DNA from: Mycolicibacterium flavescens
Lineage (GTDB): Bacteria > Actinomycetota > Actinomycetes > Mycobacteriales > Mycobacteriaceae
Direction of reading: 5' to 3'
Length of the DNA stretch: 64,000 nucleotides
Assembly (NCBI RefSeq): GCF_001722335.1
Contig: NZ_MIHA01000015.1
Span: 101,071 to 165,070 of the forward strand
The notes beneath the pieces were generated by a model. It was not told the origin of the DNA, searched no databases, and was given only the letters and a program-made list of their open reading frames with translations. The position numbers and the translations under genes are program-made. Shown piece after piece: positions 55,155 through 63,402 of the stretch (position 1 is its first letter; each line of letters starts with the position of its first letter).

Positions 55155-56393
55155 ATGGTCACCACTCGAGCACGGGTCGCTCTCGCCGCCGGCGCGGGCG
55201 CGCGGTGGGCGTCGCGGGTCACCGGCCGCGGGGCGGGCGCGATGATCGGCGGCCTGGTCGCGCTGGCGCTGGACAAGTCACTGCTGCGTCAGCTCGGCGG
55301 CGGCCGGCGCACCGTCGTCGTCACCGGGACCAACGGCAAGTCGACGACGACCCGGATGGTGGCCGCGGCGCTGCGCACGGTCGGTTCGGTCGCGACCAAC
55401 GACACCGGCGCGAACATGGATGCGGGTCTGGTCGCCGCGCTCGCCGGGGCAAGGGACGCCCCGCTCGCCGCGCTCGAGGTCGACGAGATGCACGTGCCGC
55501 ACGTCGCCGACGCCGTCGACCCGCAGGTGGTCGTGCTGCTGAACCTCTCGCGCGACCAGCTGGACCGCGTCGGCGAGATCAACCACATCGAGCGCACGCT
55601 GCGCGGCGGGCTGGCCCGGCACCCGTCGGCAGTCGTGGTGGCCAACTGCGACGACGTGCTGATGACGTCGGCCGCCTACGACAGCCCGAACGTGGTGTGG
55701 GTGGCGGCGGGCGGCGGCTGGGCCAACGACTCGGTGAGCTGCCCGCGCTCCGGCGAGATCATCGTGCGCGACGGGCGCGACTGGCGTTCCACCGGAACCG
55801 ATTTCAAGCGGCCCAGTCCGCAGTGGTGGTTCGACGAGACCAATATCTATGGTCCCGAAGGCCTTTCACTTCCGATGACGCTCGCCCTGCCCGGCACCGT
55901 CAACCGCGGCAACGCCACCCAGGCGGTCGCCGCGGCGGTGACCATGGGTGCGGACCCGGCGGCCGCGGTGGCGGCGGTCTCCGCGGTCGACGAGGTCGCG
56001 GGCCGGTACCGCACTGTGCGGCTCGGCCAGCACACGGTGCGCGTGCTGTTGGCCAAGAACCCCGCCGGCTGGCAGGAGGCGCTGTCGATGGTCGACAAAC
56101 ACGGTGCGGGCGTGGTCATCTCGGTCAACGGTCAGGTCCCCGACGGCGAGGACCTGTCGTGGCTGTGGGACGTGCGCTTCGAGCACTTCGACGACACCCA
56201 GGTGGTCGCGGCCGGTGAACGCGGTACCGACCTTGCGGTGCGGTTGGGGTACGCCGGCGTCGAGCACACCCTGGTACACGACACGATCACCGCGATCGCG
56301 TCCTGCCCACCGGGTCACGTCGAGGTGATCGCGAACTACACCGCGTTCCTGCAGTTGAACCGCGCCCTGGAACGGCGGGCTGACCATGGCTGA
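55155..56393 (+). CDS. murT: Lipid II isoglutaminyl synthase subunit MurT
   Basis: 412 residues from the ATG at 55155. Mur-ligase ATP motif VVVTGTNGKSTTTRMVAAAL, then LEVDEMHVPHVADAVDPQVV and LNLSRDQLDRVGEINHIERT, and the MurT-type C-terminal DUF1727 region (YRTVRLGQHTVRVLLAKNPA). With GatD it amidates the D-glutamate of lipid II, which is needed for cross-linking. In the middle, only one Cys remains where many MurT proteins have a four-Cys zinc ribbon (VSCPRSGE), so this clade probably lacks zinc. It overlaps gatD by 8 bases. Confidence 0.94.
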   Translation: MVTTRARVALAAGAGARWASRVTGRGAGAMIGGLVALALDKSLLRQLGGGRRTVVVTGTNGKSTTTRMVAAALRTVGSVATNDTGANMDAGLVAALAGARDAPLAALEVDEMHVPHVADAVDPQVVVLLNLSRDQLDRVGEINHIERTLRGGLARHPSAVVVANCDDVLMTSAAYDSPNVVWVAAGGGWANDSVSCPRSGEIIVRDGRDWRSTGTDFKRPSPQWWFDETNIYGPEGLSLPMTLALPGTVNRGNATQAVAAAVTMGADPAAAVAAVSAVDEVAGRYRTVRLGQHTVRVLLAKNPAGWQEALSMVDKHGAGVVISVNGQVPDGEDLSWLWDVRFEHFDDTQVVAAGERGTDLAVRLGYAGVEHTLVHDTITAIASCPPGHVEVIANYTAFLQLNRALERRADHG

Positions 56394-57102
56394 GTCGACG
56401 GTGCGGATCGGGCTGGTGCTGCCCGACGTGATGGGCACCTACGGTGACGGCGGCAACTCGCTGGTGCTGCGACAGCGCCTGCGGCTGCGGGGAATCGACG
56501 CCGAGATCGTCGAGATCACGCTGGACGATCCGGTGCCCGCCGAACTCGACCTGTACACCCTCGGCGGCGCCGAGGACTACGCGCAACGCCTGGCCACCAA
56601 GCACCTGCTGCGCTATCCGGGGCTGCAGCAGGCGGCCGGCCGGGGTGCGCCGGTGCTGGCGATCTGCGCGGCCATCCAGGTCCTCGGACACTGGTACGAA
56701 ACCTCGTCGGGGGAACGCGTCGACGGGGTCGGCCTGCTCGACGTCACCACCTCACCTCAGCAGGAACGCACGATCGGTGAGCTGGTGTCCGAACCGCTGC
56801 CGGCCGGGCTCTCCGACCGGCTGACCGGCTTCGAAAACCACCGCGGCGGAACGACTCTCGGTCCCGATGCGGCTCCGCTGGCGAAGGTGGTCAGCGGTGC
56901 CGGCAACCGCGCCGGCGACGGGTTCGACGGTGCGGTGCAGGGCAGCGTCGTCGCGACCTACCTGCACGGGCCGTGCCTGGCCCGCAACCCGCAGCTGGCC
57001 GACCACCTGCTGGCCCAGGTGGTCGGGGAACTGGCGCCGCTGCACCTCGACGAGGTCGACCAGCTCAGGCGCGAACGGCTGGCCGCCCCCCGCCGCGTCT
57101 GA
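56386..57102 (+). CDS. gatD: Lipid II isoglutaminyl synthase glutaminase subunit GatD
   Basis: 238 residues. It is a CobQ-type glutamine amidotransferase that supplies ammonia to MurT. Motifs: VLPDVMGTYGDGGNSLVL, the nucleophile Cys in PVLAICAAIQVLGHWYE, and the catalytic His near VVATYLHGPCLARNP. It starts 8 bases before the end of murT, giving translational coupling. It was annotated cobQ2 in M. tuberculosis (Rv3713), but pairing with murT settles the role. Its stop lies in a hairpin shared with the next, convergent gene. Confidence 0.95.
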   Translation: MAESTVRIGLVLPDVMGTYGDGGNSLVLRQRLRLRGIDAEIVEITLDDPVPAELDLYTLGGAEDYAQRLATKHLLRYPGLQQAAGRGAPVLAICAAIQVLGHWYETSSGERVDGVGLLDVTTSPQQERTIGELVSEPLPAGLSDRLTGFENHRGGTTLGPDAAPLAKVVSGAGNRAGDGFDGAVQGSVVATYLHGPCLARNPQLADHLLAQVVGELAPLHLDEVDQLRRERLAAPRRV

Positions 57103-57112
57103 TCACGCGGCG
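57091..57112. terminator. Hairpin over the convergent stops of gatD and the DUF559-type gene
   Basis: CGCCGCGT (57091-57098) and ACGCGGCG (57105-57112) form a perfect 8-base stem with a 6-base loop that contains the TGATCA made by the two stop codons. There is no T-run, so it is a candidate bidirectional terminator only. Confidence 0.45.
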
Positions 57113-57927
57113 AACTCCACGAAGCAACCGCGCCGGGCCAACGCCACCTCCACCCGTTGCAGCCAACTCTCCACCGACTCCCACTCCGGCACGCGAATCA
57201 CGATCCAGCCCAACGCCTCCAGCATCCTCTGCTGGGCCGCGTCCTCGGGGGCGAACGTCAACGCCACCCGGTACTCCGGCCACCCGATCTCGAGGTGCGC
57301 GACGGGCAAGGTGTCCACCAGCACCGGCACCTGGGTCTGCGGTTGCGGACATCCCGCATCGATCAACAGCAGCCGCGCGTGGCTCTCGACGGGTCGGGCC
57401 GCACCGCCGTCGACGAGCGGAAGCAGCTCGCGCAGTTGCTTGGTGCCCGACGCCCGCGGGTAGCGCCGCATCAGGGCGCGTATCTCGTCGAGCGGCAGCG
57501 GCCGATCCCACATCATCGCGTCCAACCGGGCCAGCGCCGCCCCGCGGTCGAGACGGCGCCCGATGTCGAACGCGGTGCGCGCCCGCGTCGTCACCGGCAG
57601 CCCTCCGATGCGGATGACCTCGTCGTCTGCGAAAACCTCTCTGCGGGGCAGCAATCCGGCCTGCGCGCCGCACCTCGCACCCAACACCTCGATGGGATGC
57701 GCCGGATCCACCCACGCCGCGCCGTGCAGCGCCGAGGCGACCACCCCGGCGACCACGCCCTTGCGCCTTGCCGCCAGCCACGCCGCGATCGCCCGGTCCC
57801 GCAACGTCAGCTCGCGCCCGTTGGCGGCGTAGACACCGCGAAACACCGGACGGTACCGCGATCTCAACTCGTGGCGGGTCACCCGCCCCGCCGCGACGGC
57901 CTCTCCGCCGATGATGACCTCGACCAT
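57103..57927 (-). CDS. AbiEi-like/DUF559-type protein (Rv3714c-like)
   Basis: 274 residues. The N-terminal third looks like the AbiEi/type IV antitoxin winged-helix region (VTRHELRSRYRPVFRGVYAA). The C-terminus resembles DUF559 or very-short-patch-repair-like nucleases (HLEIGWPEYRVALTFAPEDA and LEALGWIVIRVPEWESVESW). The catalytic Asp/Glu set of the nuclease is not all visible: the usual D-x-x-w position has EIGW. Such proteins are frequent in mycobacteria and of unknown function. It starts at an ATG and precedes no partner toxin. Confidence 0.65.
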   Translation of the reverse strand: MVEVIIGGEAVAAGRVTRHELRSRYRPVFRGVYAANGRELTLRDRAIAAWLAARRKGVVAGVVASALHGAAWVDPAHPIEVLGARCGAQAGLLPRREVFADDEVIRIGGLPVTTRARTAFDIGRRLDRGAALARLDAMMWDRPLPLDEIRALMRRYPRASGTKQLRELLPLVDGGAARPVESHARLLLIDAGCPQPQTQVPVLVDTLPVAHLEIGWPEYRVALTFAPEDAAQQRMLEALGWIVIRVPEWESVESWLQRVEVALARRGCFVEFAA

Positions 57928-57972
57928 GCCTGCATCTTGCCCGCCGGCACCGACACCTCCGCGGCAGAAACC

Positions 57973-58368
57973 TCAGAGCCCCAGGTCGCGCAGGAACTCC
58001 GGCTTGTACGTCTCCAGGAACATGTACTGCGGAGCCGGCGGCGCGACCTCGGGTGCGTCGTCGGGCACCTCCCGGCCGGTCTGCGGGTCCACCCACTCCT
58101 GGGCGGCGCCGTCCCAGCGACTCACGCGCAACCGCGCGTCGACGCCGTCGTCGGCGACCAGCGCGCGCACGGTGCGCTCGGCTTCCTGCGCGTCGGCCAG
58201 CGTCTGGGTGTAGAGCTGGATGCGGTCCCCGTCGCGGGTGACGGTGACCCGCGAACCGAGTCGCTTTCGGGCGTCGTCGTCGACGTCGAGGGTGCGCAGC
58301 TTCTCCCAGAACGAGAGGTGCTGATCACCACCGAGTTCGACCTCGACCTTGAACTCGTCACCCGGCAT
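57973..58368 (-). CDS. Conserved hypothetical protein (131 aa)
   Basis: A 131-residue soluble protein: FKVEVELGGDQHLSFWEKLR, then RVTVTRDGDRIQLYTQTLAD and WVDPQTGREVPDDAPE. It alternates predicted strands and helices with an acidic, Pro-rich tail, with no Cys and no known family. It lies 11 bases after the recR stop on the same strand, so it is probably co-transcribed with ybaB-recR. Confidence 0.65.
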   Translation of the reverse strand: MPGDEFKVEVELGGDQHLSFWEKLRTLDVDDDARKRLGSRVTVTRDGDRIQLYTQTLADAQEAERTVRALVADDGVDARLRVSRWDGAAQEWVDPQTGREVPDDAPEVAPPAPQYMFLETYKPEFLRDLGL

Positions 58369-58379
58369 ACATGCCCTCC

Positions 58380-58991
58380 TCAGGCCATTGCGCGCCGGCC
58401 GGCCAGCGCGCGGCCCAGCGTCAGTTCGTCGGCGAACTCCAGATCGCCACCCATCGGCAGCCCGGAGGCGATCCGCGTCACGGTCAGCCCCGGGATGTCG
58501 CGCAGCATCCGCACCAGATACGTCGCGGTGGCCTCACCCTCGGTGTTCGGATCGGTCGCGATGATCACCTCGGTGACGTCGACGCCGTCGACGCGTTCAC
58601 CGATCCTGTTGAGCAGCTCACGGATTCGCAGTTGTTCGGGCCCCACCCCGGACAGCGGGTCCAGCGCGCCGCCCAGCACGTGGTAGCGGCCGCGGAACTC
58701 ACGGGTGCGTTCGACGGCCTGCACGTCCTTGGGTTCCTCGACCACGCACACCAGCGACGCGTCGCGCCGCGAGTCCGAGCAGATGCGGCAGCGGTCCTCG
58801 TCGGAGACGTTGCCGCACACCGCGCAGAACTTCACCCCGTCGCGCACCTTGTTCAGCACGGCGGTCAGCCGGTCGATGTCGGGCGGCTCCACCGACAGCA
58901 GGTGAAAGGCGATCCGCTGCGCGCTCTTGGGCCCGATACCGGGCAGTTTGCCGAGCTCGTCGATCAGATCCTGGACAGGTCCCTCGAACAA
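58380..58991 (-). CDS. recR: Recombination protein RecR
   Basis: 203 residues starting at a TTG directly after the ybaB stop (TAATTG); [20 protein letters not shown] is the standard RecR beginning. The helix-hairpin-helix is at about residues 8-25, a zinc finger at about 57-72 ([19 protein letters not shown]), and the Toprim domain follows ([34 protein letters not shown]). RecR acts with RecF and RecO to load RecA at gaps. The rare TTG start probably keeps it low relative to ybaB. Confidence 0.97.
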   Translation of the reverse strand: MFEGPVQDLIDELGKLPGIGPKSAQRIAFHLLSVEPPDIDRLTAVLNKVRDGVKFCAVCGNVSDEDRCRICSDSRRDASLVCVVEEPKDVQAVERTREFRGRYHVLGGALDPLSGVGPEQLRIRELLNRIGERVDGVDVTEVIIATDPNTEGEATATYLVRMLRDIPGLTVTRIASGLPMGGDLEFADELTLGRALAGRRAMA

Positions 58992-59324
58992 TTACATTCC
59001 CGGCAGACCGAGGTTGCCCATCCCGCTGGCCAGCGGGCCGAGCCGGTCGTGGGCGAGGATGGTGACCTGCTTGGCGGCGTCGGCGATGGCGCCGACCACC
59101 AGGTCCTGCAGCGTCTCGACGTCGTCCGGGTCGACGACCTTGGGATCGATCGCCACCGCGACCACCTCGCCGCTGCCCTTCATGGTGACCTGCACCAGGC
59201 CGCCGCCGGCCTGACCGTGCACCTCGGCGTTGGCCAGCGCCTCCTGCGCCTCCATCAACTGCTGCTGGACCTGCTGCGCCTGCGCGAGCAGCGCCGACAT
59301 ATCGGGTTGGCCCCCTGGTTGCAT
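58992..59324 (-). CDS. YbaB/EbfC-family nucleoid-associated protein
   Basis: 110 residues from the ATG at 59324. It has the typical YbaB layout: a helix ([20 protein letters not shown]), a beta sheet with [20 protein letters not shown] and [20 protein letters not shown]. YbaB forms dimers that bind DNA and bridge the nucleoid; its pairing with recR is conserved across bacteria. The C-terminus (GNLGLPGM) is Gly/Met-rich. Confidence 0.95.
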   Translation of the reverse strand: MQPGGQPDMSALLAQAQQVQQQLMEAQEALANAEVHGQAGGGLVQVTMKGSGEVVAVAIDPKVVDPDDVETLQDLVVGAIADAAKQVTILAHDRLGPLASGMGNLGLPGM

Positions 59325-59427
59325 GGCTGGTCCCCTTGCGTGTTCGTTGCGGTCCGGTATCGACTTGGTCTCGCCTGACCCGCGAGCGGCGGTTTGATCT
59401 TCCAGCGTAGTCGCGAATGCCGTTACG

Positions 59428-60186
59428 GTGACGCCCGTGCCCACCCGCCTGCGTGTCGGCCATTTTCTGGTCGCCGGTCTGCTCATCGTCGCGTCGACCC
59501 TCGTCGTCCCGGCCCCACCGGCTTCGGCCGCACCGACAAGCATCGCGGGCAAGATCGTGTTCCTCGACCCCGGCCACAACGGCGCCAACGACGCCTCGAT
59601 CAGCAAGCAGGTGCCGACCGGGCGCGGCGGCACCAAGGACTGCCAGGCCAGCGGCACCGCCACCGACGACGGCTTCGCGGAGCACACCTTCGCCTGGGAG
59701 ACCACGCTGCGGGTCCGGCAGGCCCTGCACAACCTCGGGGTGCGCACGGCGATGTCGCGCGGCGACGACACCGGGGTGGGGCCCTGCGTCGACGAGCGCG
59801 CGGCGATGGCCAACTCGCTGCGCCCCGACGCGATCGTCAGCATCCACGCCGACGGCGGACCGCCGACCGGTCGCGGGTTCCACGTGCTGTACTCGTCGCC
59901 GCCGCTGAACGACGCGCAGGCCGGACCGGCGCCGAGGTTCGCCGCGATCATGCGCGACCAGTTGCAGGCCTCGGGTTTCGTGCCGTCGACCTACATCGGC
60001 TCGGCGGGGCTCAACCCGCGCTCGGACATCGCCGGGCTCAACCTCGCGCAGTACCCGTCGATCCTCGTCGAACTCGGCAACATGAAGAACCCGGTCGACT
60101 CGGCGCTGATGAAGACGCCCGCCGGCCGGCAGAAGTACGCCGACGCGGTGGTGCGCGGAATCGCCGGCTTCCTCGGGGCCGGTTGA
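59428..60186 (+). CDS. Zinc N-acetylmuramoyl-L-alanine amidase (Rv3717-like)
   Basis: 252 residues from a GTG (another GTG at 59437 is possible). A signal peptide (about residues 1-34, [21 protein letters not shown]) precedes an Amidase_3 domain: [20 protein letters not shown] with the first zinc His, a Glu in [36 protein letters not shown] with the second zinc His, and [19 protein letters not shown] with the catalytic Glu. The C-terminus has no cell-wall-binding domain, as in Rv3717. It cleaves the peptide from peptidoglycan muramic acid in the periplasm. Confidence 0.92.
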   Translation: MTPVPTRLRVGHFLVAGLLIVASTLVVPAPPASAAPTSIAGKIVFLDPGHNGANDASISKQVPTGRGGTKDCQASGTATDDGFAEHTFAWETTLRVRQALHNLGVRTAMSRGDDTGVGPCVDERAAMANSLRPDAIVSIHADGGPPTGRGFHVLYSSPPLNDAQAGPAPRFAAIMRDQLQASGFVPSTYIGSAGLNPRSDIAGLNLAQYPSILVELGNMKNPVDSALMKTPAGRQKYADAVVRGIAGFLGAG

Positions 60187-60193
60187 GCGCCGG

Positions 60194-60634
60194 TCAGCGG
60201 CTCTCGACGTGCTTCTTGAGGTTCTCGAGCACCTCGGCCTGGATCTTGCGCAGCCCCAGCGGCGCGAATGTCTTCTCGAAGAAGCCGCCGATGCCGCCGG
60301 CGCCCTGCCATGACGTCTTGACCGTGACCGTCGACCCCGTACCCGCGGGCGCGACCGTCCAGTTCGTGAGCATCGACGAGTTCGCGTCCTTCTCGATCAC
60401 CGTGTGACCCGCCACGTCGACGGTCGCCTTCACGTCACGCACCCGCGACTTGGTCGCCTGCAGCTTCCAGGCCGCGACGGTGCCCGCGCCCTGCCCGCCC
60501 TCGAGCACGTTGTACCCGCTGTAGTGCGACGACAGGATCTTCGGACGCACGGTCGCGTAGTCGGCGACGGCCGCCAGCACGGTCTCCGGCGGCGCGTCGA
60601 TCGTCACGGTGCTGGACGCGCTGACCTGTCCCAT
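60194..60634 (-). CDS. SRPBCC (START-like) protein (Rv3718c-like)
   Basis: 146 residues from the ATG at 60634. It is a SRPBCC or polyketide-cyclase-like helix-grip fold: ASSTVTIDAPPETVLAAVAD, then GAGTVAAWKLQATKSRVRDV and a C-terminal long helix (KIQAEVLENLKKHVESR). These bind hydrophobic ligands in a deep pocket; the ligand is unknown. It is divergent from the FAD-linked oxidoreductase gene with 71 bases between starts. Confidence 0.88.
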   Translation of the reverse strand: MGQVSASSTVTIDAPPETVLAAVADYATVRPKILSSHYSGYNVLEGGQGAGTVAAWKLQATKSRVRDVKATVDVAGHTVIEKDANSSMLTNWTVAPAGTGSTVTVKTSWQGAGGIGGFFEKTFAPLGLRKIQAEVLENLKKHVESR

Positions 60635-60705
60635 GTCCTGCAAGCTCCTCGTTCGAAGGGGGTTGTGCGGTCGCATCGGGTGCCACCGCGGACTAGCGTA
60701 TATGC

Positions 60706-62085
60706 GTGTCTGTTGCCCGAACCGACGCACGTGCTGTTCAGGCCGAGGGCGTACAGCGGCTCCTGGACAGTTACCGTGCGATACCGCCGGACGCCACCGT
60801 CCGCCTGGCCAAACCCACCTCCAACCTGTTTCGGGCCCGCGCCGCGACCACCGCCAAGGGGCTCGACGTCTCCGGGCTGACCGGGGTGCTCGACGTCGAC
60901 CCCGATGCGCGCACCGCCGACGTGGCCGGGATGTGCACCTACGAGGACCTGGTCGCGGCCACGCTGCCGTACGCGCTGAGCCCGCTGGTGGTGCCGCAGC
61001 TCAAGACGATCACGCTCGGCGGCGCGGTCACCGGGCTCGGGATCGAGTCGGCCTCGTTCCGCAACGGCCTGCCGCACGAGTCGGTGCTCGAGATGGACAT
61101 CCTCACCGGCACCGGCGAGGTGCTCACCGCATCCCGGGACCGGCACCCCGACTTGTTCCGCGCGTTCCCCAACTCCTATGGCACGCTCGGCTATTCGGTT
61201 CGGCTGAAGATCGAGCTGGAACCGGTCAAACCGTTCGTGTCGGTGCGCCACCTGCGGTTCGGCGACCTCGACGAGTTGACCGCGGCGATGGAGCGCATCG
61301 TCGAGACGGGCAGCCACGACGGCTCACCGGTCGACTACCTCGACGGTGTGGTGTTCAGCGCCGACGAGAGCTACCTGACCCTCGGTGTCCGGACCGCGAC
61401 ACCCGGACCGGTCAGCGACTACACCGGCCAGCAAATCTACTACCGCTCGATCCAGCACGACCAGCACGAGAAGCAGGACCGCCTGACGATCCACGACTAC
61501 CTGTGGCGCTGGGACACCGACTGGTTCTGGTGTTCGCGCGCGTTCGGTGCGCAGGACCCGAGGATCCGGCGGTGGTGGCCACGGCGCCTGCGGCGCAGCA
61601 GTTTCTACTGGAAGCTGATCGCCTACGACCAGCGCTTCGACATCGCCGACCGCATCGAGATCCGCAACGGCCGCCCGCCCCGCGAGCGCGTCGTGCAGGA
61701 CGTCGAGGTGCCGATCGGGCGGTTGCCGGAGTTCCTGCGATGGTTCCTCGACAACGTGCCGATCGAGCCGATCTGGTTGTGCCCATTGCGACTTCGTGAC
61801 AACGGCGGGTGGCCGCTGTATCCGATCCGACCCGACCACACCTACGTCAACGTCGGCTTCTGGTCGTCGGTGCCGGTCGGCCCCAGCGAGGGTCACACCA
61901 ACAGGCTCATCGAACGCAAGGTCAGCGACCTCGACGGGCACAAGTCGCTGTACTCCGATGCGTACTACAGCCGCGACGAGTTCGACGAACTCTACGGCGG
62001 CGAAATCTACAAGACCGTAAAGAAGGCCTACGATCCTGATTCACGGCTCCTCGACCTGTATGCGAAGGCGGTGCAACGAAGGTGA
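60706..62085 (+). CDS. FAD-binding oxidoreductase (Rv3719-like)
   Basis: 459 residues from a GTG. It is a VAO/DHCR24-type flavoenzyme: LFRARAATTAKGLDVSGLTG, then DVAGMCTYEDLVAATLPY and KTITLGGAVTGLGIESASFR (FAD-binding PP-loop region). The C-terminus contains an RxxYxNVGFW type region (HTYVNVGFWSSVPVGPSEG). The closest human-like relative is DHCR24; the bacterial substrate is unknown. It overlaps the cyclopropane-synthase-like gene by 4 bases (GTGA), and the pair is conserved in mycobacteria, suggesting a linked step in modifying a lipid chain. Confidence 0.9.
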   Translation: MSVARTDARAVQAEGVQRLLDSYRAIPPDATVRLAKPTSNLFRARAATTAKGLDVSGLTGVLDVDPDARTADVAGMCTYEDLVAATLPYALSPLVVPQLKTITLGGAVTGLGIESASFRNGLPHESVLEMDILTGTGEVLTASRDRHPDLFRAFPNSYGTLGYSVRLKIELEPVKPFVSVRHLRFGDLDELTAAMERIVETGSHDGSPVDYLDGVVFSADESYLTLGVRTATPGPVSDYTGQQIYYRSIQHDQHEKQDRLTIHDYLWRWDTDWFWCSRAFGAQDPRIRRWWPRRLRRSSFYWKLIAYDQRFDIADRIEIRNGRPPRERVVQDVEVPIGRLPEFLRWFLDNVPIEPIWLCPLRLRDNGGWPLYPIRPDHTYVNVGFWSSVPVGPSEGHTNRLIERKVSDLDGHKSLYSDAYYSRDEFDELYGGEIYKTVKKAYDPDSRLLDLYAKAVQRR

Positions 62086-63395
62086 CGACATTCAAGGAAC
62101 AGGGAACCTCGACGCAGTCCAGGAAGTACACACTCGCCGAGATCCTGGAGATCTTCGCGGGCGGCCGACTCCCCCTGAGGTTCTCCGCCTACGACGGCAG
62201 CACCGCCGGACCTGAGGACGCGCCGCTGGGCCTGGAGTTGCTGACGCCGCGCGGCACAACGTATCTGGCGACCGCCCCGGGTGATCTGGGACTGGCGCGG
62301 GCGTACGTGTCCGGCGACCTGGCCACGCACGGTGTGCATCCAGGCGACCCCTACGAGTTGCTGCGCGCGCTGGCCGACAAGATGGACTTCAAGCGCCCGC
62401 CCGCACGGCTGCTGGCCAACATCGTGCGCTCGATCGGCATCGAGCACCTCAAGCCGATCGCACCGCCACCGCAGGAGGCGCTGCCGCGCTGGCGTCGGAT
62501 CGCAGAGGGGTTGCGGCACAGCAAGACCCGTGACGCCGAGGCGATTCACCACCACTACGACGTGTCGAACACGTTCTACGAGTGGGTGCTCGGCCCGTCG
62601 ATGACCTACACGTGTGCGTGCTACCCGTCGCAGGACGCCACGCTGGAGGAGGCGCAGGACAACAAATACCGCCTGGTGTTCGAGAAGCTGCGTCTGCAAC
62701 CGGGCGACCGGCTGCTCGACGTCGGCTGCGGCTGGGGCGGCATGGTCCGATACGCCGCCCGCCACGGGGTCCGCGTGATCGGTGTGACGCTGTCGAAGGA
62801 GCAGGCGTCGTGGGCGCAGAAGGCGATCGCCGAGCAGGGCCTGACAGATCTGGCCGAGGTGCGTCACGGCGACTACCGCGATGTACCCGAATCCGGTTTC
62901 GACGCGGTGTCGTCGATCGGGTTGACCGAGCACATCGGTGTGCACAACTACCCGTCCTACTTCGGTTTCCTGCGCTCCAAACTGCGCACCGGGGGGTTGC
63001 TGCTCAACCACTGCATCACCCGCCCGGACAACCGGTCGATGGCGGGTGCGGGCGGTTTCATCGACCGTTACGTCTTCCCCGACGGTGAGCTCACGGGTTC
63101 GGGCCGCATCATCACCGAGGCGCAGGACGCCGGCCTGGAGGTGCTGCACGAGGAGAACTTGCGCCACCACTACGCGATGACGCTGCGCGACTGGTGCGCC
63201 AACCTCGTCGAGCACTGGGACGAGGCGGTCGCCGAAGTGGGCCTGGCCACCGCGAAGGTGTGGGGCCTCTACATGGCCGGGTCGCGGCTCGGCTTCGAGA
63301 CGAATGTGGTTCAGCTGCACCAGGTTCTGGCGGTCAAGCTGGACAGCGACGGCAGCGACGGCGGGTTGCCGCTGCGGCCGTGGTGGACGCCGTAG
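62082..63395 (+). CDS. Cyclopropane-fatty-acid-synthase-like methyltransferase (Rv3720-like)
   Basis: 437 residues from a GTG. An N-terminal domain of about 130 residues precedes the SAM domain: HHHYDVSNTFYEWVLGPSMT, then the Cys of the CFA active site in YTCACYPSQDATLEEAQ, motif I LLDVGCGWGGMVRYAARHGV and GLTEHIGVHNYPSYF. CFA-type enzymes methylate or cyclopropanate unsaturated acyl chains. Sequence pairing with a FAD reductase resembles the UfaA1/tuberculostearic acid (BfaA/BfaB) pair that makes 10-methyl stearate, so 10-methylation of oleate followed by reduction is a reasonable guess. Confidence 0.9.
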   Translation: MTTFKEQGTSTQSRKYTLAEILEIFAGGRLPLRFSAYDGSTAGPEDAPLGLELLTPRGTTYLATAPGDLGLARAYVSGDLATHGVHPGDPYELLRALADKMDFKRPPARLLANIVRSIGIEHLKPIAPPPQEALPRWRRIAEGLRHSKTRDAEAIHHHYDVSNTFYEWVLGPSMTYTCACYPSQDATLEEAQDNKYRLVFEKLRLQPGDRLLDVGCGWGGMVRYAARHGVRVIGVTLSKEQASWAQKAIAEQGLTDLAEVRHGDYRDVPESGFDAVSSIGLTEHIGVHNYPSYFGFLRSKLRTGGLLLNHCITRPDNRSMAGAGGFIDRYVFPDGELTGSGRIITEAQDAGLEVLHEENLRHHYAMTLRDWCANLVEHWDEAVAEVGLATAKVWGLYMAGSRLGFETNVVQLHQVLAVKLDSDGSDGGLPLRPWWTP

Positions 63396-63402
63396 CGGGA
63401 CG

